Shown one piece after another: positions 9,526 to 17,551 of a stretch of 47,580 bases of DNA. The notes beneath the pieces were generated by a model. It did not search any database. It was not told where the DNA came from and saw nothing but the letters and a program-made list of their open reading frames with translations. Within the stretch, counting starts at the first letter, position 1; every line of letters starts with the position of its first letter. The stretch spans positions 74,267-121,846 of the forward strand of contig NZ_AWRU01000030.1 of assembly GCF_000523515.1 (NCBI RefSeq). Direction: 5' to 3'. Made by a program: the position numbers and the translations under genes. This DNA is from Pedobacter sp. V48 (GTDB taxonomy: Bacteria; Bacteroidota; Bacteroidia; Sphingobacteriales; Sphingobacteriaceae).

Positions 9526-10620
9526 ATGGCATTACAATGTGGTATAGTTGGTTTACCAAATGTTGGAAAATCCACTTTATTTAACTGTTTATCTAACGCA
9601 AAAGCTCAGGCCGCTAACTTCCCATTCTGTACTATAGAACCGAATATTGGTGTTATTACAGTTCCTGACGATAGGTTAACTAAACTTGCAGAACTCGTAA
9701 ATCCTAACCGGATTGTACCAAATACAATTGAAATTGTAGATATAGCAGGTTTGGTAAAAGGAGCTTCAAAAGGTGAAGGTCTTGGTAACCAATTCCTGGG
9801 TAATATTAGAGCAACAAACGCTATTATCCACGTTTTACGTTGCTTTGATGACGGAAATGTGATTCACGTTGACGGATCAGTAGACCCTATTCGTGATAAA
9901 GAAATTATTGATACTGAATTACAGCTTAAGGATTTGGATACTGTTGAAAAGCGCATCCAGAAGGTTGAAAAAATGGCAAAAACTGATAAAGATGCCAAAA
10001 GAACTTTCGATATTCTAAGCATAATAAAACCTCATATAGAGAGCGGAAAATCTGTTCGTTCTGCTGCAGTTTCTGCTGAAGATTTTGAATTTATTCAAGA
10101 TCTAGGTTTACTTACTCAAAAGCCGGTAATGTATGTTTGTAATGTTGATGAGAATTCTGTTATAACAGGTAATGCTTATGTTGAGCGGGTTAAAGAAGCA
10201 GTAAAAGATGAAAATGCTGAGGTATTGGTGATCTCTGCTAAAATTGAATCTGAAATTGCTGAACTTGAAAGTTATGAAGAACGTCAGGAATTCCTTGCCG
10301 ATCTTGGTTTAACTGAATCGGGTGTAAATAAACTGATCCGCGCTGCCTACAGATTACTAGACCTATATACTTACTTTACGGCAGGTGTACAGGAAGTAAG
10401 AGCCTGGACAATCACAAAAGGTTTCACCGCACCTCAGGCTGCTGGTGTAATTCATACAGATTTTGAAAAAGGATTTATCCGTGCTGAGGTAATTAAATAT
10501 AACGACTTCGTAACACTAGGTTCTGAGAATGCATGCAAAGATGCCGGAAAACTAGGTGTTGAAGGAAAAACTTATGTTGTTGAAGACGGAGATATTATGC
10601 ACTTCCGTTTCAACGTCTAA
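9526..10620 (+). CDS. ychF: Redox-regulated ATPase YchF (Obg-family)
   Basis: The 364-residue product (E. coli YchF is 363) starts at ATG 9526 with MALQCGIVGLPNVGKST. That segment carries the P-loop GLPNVGKS. The G3 motif is DIAGLVKGAS, and the G4 position reads NVDE instead of NKxD, which is the reason YchF proteins prefer ATP over GTP. A coiled-coil insertion (about 130-165) and a C-terminal TGS domain ending in GDIMHFRFNV complete the family layout. It is a cytoplasmic ribosome-associated ATPase linked to stress and translation control. Monocistronic, with its own promoter and a structured 3' element. Confidence 0.97.
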   Translation: MALQCGIVGLPNVGKSTLFNCLSNAKAQAANFPFCTIEPNIGVITVPDDRLTKLAELVNPNRIVPNTIEIVDIAGLVKGASKGEGLGNQFLGNIRATNAIIHVLRCFDDGNVIHVDGSVDPIRDKEIIDTELQLKDLDTVEKRIQKVEKMAKTDKDAKRTFDILSIIKPHIESGKSVRSAAVSAEDFEFIQDLGLLTQKPVMYVCNVDENSVITGNAYVERVKEAVKDENAEVLVISAKIESEIAELESYEERQEFLADLGLTESGVNKLIRAAYRLLDLYTYFTAGVQEVRAWTITKGFTAPQAAGVIHTDFEKGFIRAEVIKYNDFVTLGSENACKDAGKLGVEGKTYVVEDGDIMHFRFNV

Positions 10621-10641
10621 ACTTAATAAGCTTAAAAACTT

Positions 10642-10723
10642 AAAAAGCTTACTATTCTGAGACTGGAGTAAATGCGCTGAAAAAGCGCAATGATTCCTAG
10701 GTCTCTTCGTAGTAAGCTTTTTT
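10642..10723 (+). terminator. Terminator-like structured 3' element after ychF (element B)
   Basis: A perfect 13-bp outer stem (AAAAAGCTTACTA 10642-10654 with 10710-10722) is followed by a T run. Inside is a GAGAC/GTCTC stem (10659-10663/10701-10705), then GG/CC flanked by a TAG bulge, and an apical hairpin TGCGCT-GAAAA-AGCGCA (10673-10689). The outer stem plus T run can terminate ychF, and its A-rich 5' arm gives a T run on the minus strand too. The ordered interior is larger than a simple terminator needs and recurs downstream in inverted orientation. Confidence 0.7.
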
Positions 10724-10765
10724 ATTTCCAAATTATACAATATGTAGATTATGCATCATGCCTCT

Positions 10766-10861
10766 ACAAAATCGGTCTTCTAAGAAAAGACCTAGGCGCT
10801 GTTGACCATTTAGCGCAGCGGGCAACAGATGCCAGTCTTTGAATAGAAAGGCCTATTTTGT
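10766..10861 (-). ncRNA. Second structured 3' element (element C), inverted relative of element B
   Basis: Read on the minus strand, directly after the mgtE stop, this has an ACAAAAT/ATTTTGT outer stem (10855-10861 with 10766-10772). Inside are AGACTGG (10838-10832), TGCGCT...AGCGC (10817-10796) and CCTAGGTCT, in the same order as element B. The middle stem reads AAAGAC/GTCTTT where B has GAGAC/GTCTC. There is no strong T run, so the terminator role is less clear than for B. It may be a 3'-UTR element rather than a separate RNA gene. Confidence 0.4.
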
Positions 10862-10864
10862 CCT

Positions 10865-12238
10865 TTATAACAGCACTCCCGTAAGAAACAACACTGCTAC
10901 AGAGAAATAGATGATCAGGCCCGTTACATCCACCAGGGTGGCTACAAACGGAGCAGATGACGTTGCAGGGTCAGCTCCAAGTTTCTTAAGCAATAAAGGA
11001 AGCATTGATCCCGAAAGCGAGCCCCATAATACTACCCCAACTAATGCTACTCCAACTGTTAAACCTATAAGCATCCAATGTGGGCCGTACATATCGGTAA
11101 AAAAGGTCCAGGCAAAGATCCTTAAAAACCCTATTGTACCCAATACAATCCCCAGCATCAAGCCAGAGATGATCTCCCGGCGCATTACCCTCCACCAATC
11201 ACCAATAGTAATTTCGCCAAGAGCCATGGCCTGAATAATCAAAGTTGATGCCTGAGAACCACTGTTTCCACCACTTGAAATAATTAGCGGAACAAACATG
11301 GCCAATATAACGGCCTTTGCAATATCAGCTTCAAAATGTGCCATCGCAGTTGCGGTAAGCATTTCTCCAAGGAAAAGTACAACAAGCCAGCCTATCCTTC
11401 TTTTAAACAAGCCAAGTATAGGCATATCTAAATAAGGCTCATCTAAGGCCTGGGTACCCCCAATTTTATGTATGTCTTCGGTATATTCTTCGTTTGCAAT
11501 CCATAAAATATCATCCACGGTAACTATCCCCAGCAATACATTATTCTCATCCACAACCGGTAATGCTACCCTGTTGTTCATTCTAAATATATTGATGGCT
11601 TCCTCCTGATGGTCACTTGCTTTTAAAGCAATTAAGCGCTGATCTGTAAGATCACCGATTTTTGCTTCCGGGTCAGCAAGTAGAATTTCCCTTATTCTGA
11701 TGTCATCTAACAGTATACCATCTTTATCGATCACATAGATTACATCAATGGTCTCAGAGTTTTTACCATAGCGTCTGATATGCGAAAGCACTCGTGTTAC
11801 CGTCCAGTCCTTTTTAACTGCAACATAGTCTGGAGTCATCAACCTACCCACACTATCCTCTTCGTAGCCTAGTAGCGAAAGCGCTTCTACTCTATCTTTG
11901 GCAGGTAAAAGAATAATCAACTTTTTAACAGCATCGCCCTTCAGTTCACTAAAAAGCGAAGTACGGTCATCGGGTGGAAGTAAATTGATTAACTCAGCTA
12001 ACTTATTACCGGGAAGCTTTTTAATGATCTTTTCCTGAGTAGGAAAATCAAGAATACGGAATACATTTACCGCCCTCTTAACAGATAAAGTTTCAATAAA
12101 TTTTACTGCATGCTGGGGGAGTTCGTCTATCAGATGTTCTACATCTGATATATTCAGATCATCTAAATAAGCCTTTAATTGCGCATCGTCTTGAAGCTCT
12201 AAAAGCCTTACGATTTCTTCAACAACTACCTCTTCCAT
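10865..12238 (-). CDS. mgtE: Magnesium transporter MgtE
   Basis: This 457-residue protein has the MgtE order: an N-terminal helical superhelix domain (about 20-125: LPPDDRTSLFSEL, LLGYEEDSVGRLMTPDY), a CBS pair (about 135-255: LPVVDENNVLLGIVTVDDIL) and five membrane helices (about 285-455). The membrane part contains ISSGGNSGSQAST, the signature of the pore domain. It is a Mg(2+)-gated channel in the inner membrane; the N and CBS domains sense cytoplasmic Mg(2+) and close the pore. Its leader holds a terminator-like hairpin 49 bp upstream of the ATG. Confidence 0.96.
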   Translation of the reverse strand: MEEVVVEEIVRLLELQDDAQLKAYLDDLNISDVEHLIDELPQHAVKFIETLSVKRAVNVFRILDFPTQEKIIKKLPGNKLAELINLLPPDDRTSLFSELKGDAVKKLIILLPAKDRVEALSLLGYEEDSVGRLMTPDYVAVKKDWTVTRVLSHIRRYGKNSETIDVIYVIDKDGILLDDIRIREILLADPEAKIGDLTDQRLIALKASDHQEEAINIFRMNNRVALPVVDENNVLLGIVTVDDILWIANEEYTEDIHKIGGTQALDEPYLDMPILGLFKRRIGWLVVLFLGEMLTATAMAHFEADIAKAVILAMFVPLIISSGGNSGSQASTLIIQAMALGEITIGDWWRVMRREIISGLMLGIVLGTIGFLRIFAWTFFTDMYGPHWMLIGLTVGVALVGVVLWGSLSGSMLPLLLKKLGADPATSSAPFVATLVDVTGLIIYFSVAVLFLTGVLL

Positions 12239-12281
12239 ATGCCCTAAATTCTTTACATGATTTTCACTATTTTACGGGTGC

Positions 12282-12311
12282 AAAAATGCCTTTTTATTTT
12301 TAAAAAAGGCA
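12282..12311 (-). promoter_or_regulatory. Terminator-like hairpin in the mgtE leader
   Basis: On the minus strand a 9-bp stem TGCCTTTTT/AAAAAGGCA (12303-12311 with 12287-12295) is followed by five T residues (12286-12282), the form of an intrinsic terminator. It ends 43 bp before the mgtE ATG. No minus-strand gene lies upstream to be terminated, so attenuation of mgtE is possible. It does not look like an M-box riboswitch. Confidence 0.4.
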
Positions 12312-12811
12312 CTTATAATCAGAAAATTATTAGAATAAAAATGAGGGCTACCTAAGTCTATCCATTTCGTTAATAAACCTGCAGTTCATTATTTAGCATA
12401 GTTCCCGAAAATTTTTCTAAATTTAATACACCAAATATTGTCTCAATTCCTAACACTAACGAACAGATATGACTAAAAAGCCTTCTTAGTTAACCCCAAT
12501 CCCCCTAACCCTATTATTAATCATCCTAATTCTAACCTTTATGAACCTACGTTTTATTTACCTAAGCTTATTTAAGCTTACTTCTTACGTCCAGCTAATT
12601 CATCTTTACAAACCTAATAAAGAATAGCTGGCTAATCTTAAGTTCTGTATTGATATTACCCTAAGGTAGTATATCCTGCAAAATCAGGCCCTTGTTTTTT
12701 GGCGTATTCACGTCGGGGAAATTATATGCGCTTTGCTTTTGCCGGGCAGACTATGATCATCACTGTAATCAACTCTTATTCTTATAACTAATAACTAAAC
12801 TAAAATTTACG
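12312..12811 (+). other. Gene-free leader region upstream of SusC 1
   Basis: No credible gene lies in these 500 bp. They include two perfect 8-bp palindromes TAAGCTTA exactly 10 bp apart (12563-12570 and 12573-12580). Together with the short stretch to the left they also hold eight copies of CCTAA (first bases 12243, 12351, 12449, 12504, 12525, 12561, 12613, 12660). No TAnnTTTG promoter with good placement was found before SusC 1. Confidence 0.5.
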
Positions 12812-15800
12812 ATGAATTACTATTTATTAAAAAGTACCGGCATTGTTTTAAAAAACGGGCCCGGAGTACGTATGCTGCAAAAAGCAGCAGCTCTACTTGT
12901 GCTACTAGTGATCAGTTCAGTTGCTTTTGCACAGTCGGTAGTTACAGGTACAGTATCAGATAAAGAAAACAACACATTAATTGGTGTTACAGTTAGTGTT
13001 GAAGGCACAAATCTAAAAGCCCTTACCGACGGCAGTGGGAAATACTCCATTCAGGTCCCACAGACAGGAAAACGGCTAATCTTCAGTTATGTGGGTATGG
13101 AAAGTTTAACTGTCGAAATTGGAGGTAAAAATGTAATAAACCCTGTATTACAATCGGCAAATAATTTAAGTGAGGTTCAGGTAATAGGCTACGGATCCGT
13201 AAAAAAGAAAGACCTTACCGGAGCAGTGGCCACTTTAGCTGAAAAAGATTTCAATAAAGGCCCGCTCATTGCACCTGACCAACTTATTCAGGGCAAAGTT
13301 GCCGGGGTACAAATGATCAATAACAGCGGACAACCCGGAGGCTCTACAACAGTAAGGATAAGAGGTAATACAGCCATGACCGGTTCCGGGCAACCCTTAT
13401 ATGTAGTGGATGGAATTGCTCTTGATGGCCGCTCGGCCAGGCCATCGGCCAGTCCGAGCAGCGTTGGAGGGGTTAAAAGCTCTCCAGGAGGAGGTATTGG
13501 AGCTGCACCAGGTGGAAACCCTTTAAACTTTATTAATCCGAATGACATTGCCTCTATGGAGATTCTTAAAGATGCATCTGCAACTGCCATTTACGGGTCA
13601 AGAGCTGCTTATGGTGTGGTTTTAATTACAACAAAAAGAGGTTCCAGCGGAGGTGTAAAGCTAGATGTTAATGCTTCAACTGGTGTTTCCAATATCATGC
13701 GCCAGATTGATGTTTTAGATGGCGATGCCTATCGCGCAGCATTGAACAAATACGGACTTACAAGTGGCGATTTTGGAAGCAACGTAGACGCTATGGATGC
13801 CATTACGCGTACTGCTTACAACCAGAATTATTCAATTGGTTTAAGTGGAGGTGGCGATGGTAACACCTACCGTGCATCATTAGGCTACCAGGATCAGCAA
13901 GGTATTATCAGAAAAACAGGTTTAAAAAAATACACCGGGTCATTTAATGGAAACTTCAAGTTTCTGGAAAGCAAAAACCTTGGACTTGACGTAAACCTGT
14001 TAAGTAGCCAGTTCAATGAAACCATTGCACCTATAACAACAGATGCAGGTTTTACTGGTAGTTTGATCAGTCAGGCCCTTTCCTGGAATCCAACGCAACC
14101 ATTAAGAAATGCAGATGGATCATTGTTTATTGAAAACGGTAGAATTGTTAACCCTTTAGCCATGTCTGAAGCGTATAACGATAAATCAAAAGTATCAACC
14201 ATACTCGGTAGTATTTCCCCATATTACAAGATTGCTCCATGGCTTGAATTTCGAATGCTGGCTAGCATAAACTACAGCACCGGGGTAAGAAGATCATCTA
14301 CCCGTAGCTTTATTAATCTGGAAGGTGTACAGGAAAAACCAGATCAGAACTTTTTGGGAGGTTACGCAAGTTATTCGAGCACTGAATTAATAACACAGCA
14401 ATTTACCAATACCTTAACTTTTAATAAAGAGATTGCCTCGCGTTTAAACCTGAATGCGCTTGTTGGTTATGAATATACCAACTACATCAATAAGGGTTCA
14501 AACATGAATGCAACAGGCTTTGGAAACATCCCTGTAGACTATACAGATGCCCTACAGGCAACTGCCCCCGCCAATCGTAAGATGAGTTCATACTACGATC
14601 CTAAAACACAGCTCCAATCTTACTTTGCCAGAGCCATTTTTAACTATGCAGATAAATATCTGTTAACGGCAACTTTCAGAGCAGATGGTTCTACCAAGTT
14701 CGGGGCCGATAATAAGTACGGTTATTTCCCATCTTTCTCTGCTGCCTGGAATATTAAAAATGAAGCATTCCTTTCAGAAACAGAATGGCTGGATCAGCTT
14801 AAAATCAGAGCTGGTTATGGCAAAACAGGAAATCAGGAATTCCCTTCCGGATCGGCACAACAACGTTATGCTTTTGGTTACGACCAGGGAGGTCAGACTT
14901 TAACAGGGATAAACAATAAAAATGATAAATTAAAATGGCAGGCAGATGAGCAAACCAATATTGGAATCGACTTTGGCCTTTTTAAAAGCAGGTTAACAGG
15001 GTCGGTAGATTATTTTAGAAAAACCACGACTGATCTGTTGTTTCCACAAATACCATTCTATCCTTCGGCTGCAGGGGCATCAGTTACCTGGGTAAATCTT
15101 CCCGGTAAAATCAAAAACAATGGTATTGAACTAACATTAAATGGAAGTATCATTGATAAAGAAAACATCAGCTGGTCGTTAGGTGGTAATGCTACGTTTA
15201 TAAAAAACAAAGTACAGGACGTTACAGGAATTATTAATACAGGTTCTCTAAACGGACAGGGGTTAAGTGATGTAACATTAGAGGTGATCCAGAATGGTCT
15301 ACCACTTTTTGCGATGGTTACCCGCCGTTATGAGGGCTTAGATGAGAATGGATTTTCGAAATATGCCGACGATGGTTTTACTTATTATTATGTTGGTAAT
15401 CCTAATCCAAGCGTAATACTTGGTATCAGCACAGATTTTAGGTATAAAAAATTATCATTAGGTCTTAACTTCAATGGTTCTTTAGGGCAAGATGTGTATA
15501 ACAACACCGCCAACTCTGTATTGCCAATTACCAATTTAGGCACCCGAAATGTTGCATCGGCACTGTTAAATTCCGGCATACAGGAATCACTGGCTAATCC
15601 AATTTCTGCTTCTTCACGCTATATAGAAAAAGGCGATTACCTAAAACTGGCGAATGCCACAATAAGCTATAACATTGGAAATATAGGAAAAGCAATTAAA
15701 GGATTAAACATATATGTTAACGGACAAAATTTATTTGTGCTTACAAATTATTCAGGCTTTGATCCGGAGGTAAATGTTGACAAGAGCATCAATGGCGTTC

Positions 15801-15874
15801 CATCGGCAGGTATAGAATATGTGCCTTACCCATCCGCAAGAACGTTCAATTTCGGGGTTAATTTTTCTCTTTAA
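12812..15874 (+). CDS. SusC/RagA-family TonB-linked outer membrane transporter (pair 1)
   Basis: The 1020-residue protein has an extended n-region and a signal sequence ending VAFAQ (about residue 41). A carboxypeptidase-regulatory-like domain follows (about 42-115: VVTGTVSDKENNTLIGVTV), then the plug (SEVQVIGYGSVKKKDLTGAV, LYVVDGIAL, SMEILKDASATAIYGSRA) and a 22-strand barrel ending in FNFGVNFSL. It should import a nutrient, probably a glycan oligomer, with the SusD lipoprotein 17 bp downstream. No STN signalling domain is present. A second ATG (MLQKAAALL, 12872) would give a more ordinary signal peptide and may be the true start. Confidence 0.94.
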   Translation: MNYYLLKSTGIVLKNGPGVRMLQKAAALLVLLVISSVAFAQSVVTGTVSDKENNTLIGVTVSVEGTNLKALTDGSGKYSIQVPQTGKRLIFSYVGMESLTVEIGGKNVINPVLQSANNLSEVQVIGYGSVKKKDLTGAVATLAEKDFNKGPLIAPDQLIQGKVAGVQMINNSGQPGGSTTVRIRGNTAMTGSGQPLYVVDGIALDGRSARPSASPSSVGGVKSSPGGGIGAAPGGNPLNFINPNDIASMEILKDASATAIYGSRAAYGVVLITTKRGSSGGVKLDVNASTGVSNIMRQIDVLDGDAYRAALNKYGLTSGDFGSNVDAMDAITRTAYNQNYSIGLSGGGDGNTYRASLGYQDQQGIIRKTGLKKYTGSFNGNFKFLESKNLGLDVNLLSSQFNETIAPITTDAGFTGSLISQALSWNPTQPLRNADGSLFIENGRIVNPLAMSEAYNDKSKVSTILGSISPYYKIAPWLEFRMLASINYSTGVRRSSTRSFINLEGVQEKPDQNFLGGYASYSSTELITQQFTNTLTFNKEIASRLNLNALVGYEYTNYINKGSNMNATGFGNIPVDYTDALQATAPANRKMSSYYDPKTQLQSYFARAIFNYADKYLLTATFRADGSTKFGADNKYGYFPSFSAAWNIKNEAFLSETEWLDQLKIRAGYGKTGNQEFPSGSAQQRYAFGYDQGGQTLTGINNKNDKLKWQADEQTNIGIDFGLFKSRLTGSVDYFRKTTTDLLFPQIPFYPSAAGASVTWVNLPGKIKNNGIELTLNGSIIDKENISWSLGGNATFIKNKVQDVTGIINTGSLNGQGLSDVTLEVIQNGLPLFAMVTRRYEGLDENGFSKYADDGFTYYYVGNPNPSVILGISTDFRYKKLSLGLNFNGSLGQDVYNNTANSVLPITNLGTRNVASALLNSGIQESLANPISASSRYIEKGDYLKLANATISYNIGNIGKAIKGLNIYVNGQNLFVLTNYSGFDPEVNVDKSINGVPSAGIEYVPYPSARTFNFGVNFSL

Positions 15875-15891
15875 TTTAAATATTCTCAGAC

Positions 15892-17400
15892 ATGAAAAAT
15901 AGATATATAACGGCCTTAGTAATTACTGCATTATCAATTGCAGGCTGTACAAAACTTGATGAAACACTTAATGGCGAGATCAATGACAGTGGCGTAAGCT
16001 CTGGCAATGTTGCTGCTGTATTAAATGCAAGTTATAATGCAATGAGGGCCCCCTTCCAGGGACCATACGGATGGTGGGCACTGCAGGAGTTCCCTACCGA
16101 TGAGGCCATTGTTCCAACCCGCGGTGGAGACTGGGACGACAACGGTGCATGGAGAGCGCTCCATTTGCACAAATGGGCACCAGATCATACCCGTATTCAT
16201 AGTGTATTCAGAGATCTGGGTAGTGCAAGTTATGTAGCTACCAGCGTACTTCAATTCAATCCTAGTCCACAACAAGCGGCAGAAGCCAGATTCATTCGCG
16301 CATTTTCAGAATTTGCTGTTCTGGATGGTTGGGGCCAGGTACCGTATAGAGAACCGGGCGAAGATGTTACGCAACCTTCAAGAGTAAGAAATGCTGCCGA
16401 TGAGATCAATTACCTGATTACGGAGATTACGGCAATTATTCCTAATTTACCAGATGGTCCTACAACAAGTGCCAACAAAAATGCCGCACGTATGCTGCTC
16501 ATGAAATGTTATTTGAATAAAGGAGCATTCTTAAACCGTATAGCGCCAACATTTGATGCAGCAGATATGGCAAAAGTAATCAGCCTGGCCGATGAAATTA
16601 TTGGCACCAACAAATATGTATTGGCCACAAATTACTTTGACAATTTTGCACCTTCAAACGACGCATCAAAGGAGAATGTTTTTACCGGACGTAATGTTGG
16701 AGGATCGGATGCTGGCGGCCTGAATGCAATGTGGGTTGCCCCTTTACACTACAACCAAAATCCAAGTGGCAATAATGGTTTTTGTACCTTATCCGATTTT
16801 TACAACAAGTTTGAAAGTGTAGATTCCAGAAGAGGCGCAGCCTATCCGGGAGTAACAAACGTATCCGGAGTAAGAGTTGGCTTCCTTGTTGGGCAGCAAG
16901 TAAACCAGAATGGAGTTGTCATAAAAGATAGAAGAGGCAATAATTTAATATTCACACCGGAGGTTAACATCATTGAAAGAGACAAAGACAGATTAGAAGT
17001 TGCGGGCATACGCGTAATCAAGTATCCTATCGACTATACCAATTCAGCTACAGGAATACCTGAAAATGACTGGGTGTATTATCGCTATTCAGATGTTTTA
17101 CTGATGAAGGCCGAAGCGCTATTAAGAACTCAACAGCCTGCGCTTGCTTTAGCATTAGTTAATCAGATAAGGGTAGTGAGAAAGGCAACCATATGGACTG
17201 CAGTAACACTTGATCAGTTGCTAGATGAAAGAGGACGTGAGTTTTTCTGGGAAGGAGTAAGAAGACAAGACCTTATTCGTTTTGGAAAATACCTTACCCC
17301 ATGGCAAGAAAAACCAACTGACGACCCTAAATACCTGGTTTTCCCAATACCTTCAAATCAATTGGCAAATCCAAATTATACACAGAACCCTGGCTACTAA
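15892..17400 (+). CDS. SusD/RagB-family surface lipoprotein (pair 1)
   Basis: The 502-residue protein has a lipoprotein signal with lipobox IAGC (Cys19). The helical SusD fold follows with TPR-like segments: the N-terminal half includes AEARFIRAFSEFAVLDGWGQVPYRE, split here as AEARFIRAFSEF and LDGWGQVPY. The C-terminal part has SDVLLMKAEALLR, ERGREFFWEGVRRQDLIRFGKY and a terminal FPIPSNQLANP that are hallmarks of the family. It caps the SusC barrel at the cell surface and binds the substrate. It is translated from the same transcript as SusC 1, and a strong hairpin follows. Confidence 0.94.
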   Translation: MKNRYITALVITALSIAGCTKLDETLNGEINDSGVSSGNVAAVLNASYNAMRAPFQGPYGWWALQEFPTDEAIVPTRGGDWDDNGAWRALHLHKWAPDHTRIHSVFRDLGSASYVATSVLQFNPSPQQAAEARFIRAFSEFAVLDGWGQVPYREPGEDVTQPSRVRNAADEINYLITEITAIIPNLPDGPTTSANKNAARMLLMKCYLNKGAFLNRIAPTFDAADMAKVISLADEIIGTNKYVLATNYFDNFAPSNDASKENVFTGRNVGGSDAGGLNAMWVAPLHYNQNPSGNNGFCTLSDFYNKFESVDSRRGAAYPGVTNVSGVRVGFLVGQQVNQNGVVIKDRRGNNLIFTPEVNIIERDKDRLEVAGIRVIKYPIDYTNSATGIPENDWVYYRYSDVLLMKAEALLRTQQPALALALVNQIRVVRKATIWTAVTLDQLLDERGREFFWEGVRRQDLIRFGKYLTPWQEKPTDDPKYLVFPIPSNQLANPNYTQNPGY

Positions 17401-17407
17401 ACCTTGT

Positions 17408-17446
17408 TAAAATTAGCCCTGGTATTAAAAGGCAGGGCTAATTTTA
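17408..17446 (+). terminator. Terminator hairpin after SusCD pair 1
   Basis: A perfect 14-bp inverted repeat (TAAAATTAGCCCTG 17408-17421 with 17433-17446) encloses an 11-nt loop 7 bp after the susD stop. The 3' arm ends in TTTT. It separates the SusCD unit from the next gene, which has its own promoter element. Confidence 0.75.
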
Positions 17447-17508
17447 CAAAACCAACTGCGTATCAATTACTTTACACGCTATCATGATCATTTCATCCGT
17501 ATACTGTT

Positions 17509-17516
17509 TAAGTTTG
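17509..17516 (+). promoter_or_regulatory. -7 promoter element of the 420-residue secreted protein
   Basis: TAAGTTTG matches TAnnTTTG and lies 35 bp upstream of the ATG at 17552, predicting a start near 17523. No convincing -33 TTG is seen. Confidence 0.45.
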
Positions 17517-17551
17517 ATAAACAACCACTTATAAAACCTAATATTGATTAT

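Noticed and set aside
12239..12811. M-box riboswitch upstream of mgtE
   Set aside because: The conserved M-box core and its length are missing; only a short terminator-like hairpin is visible.
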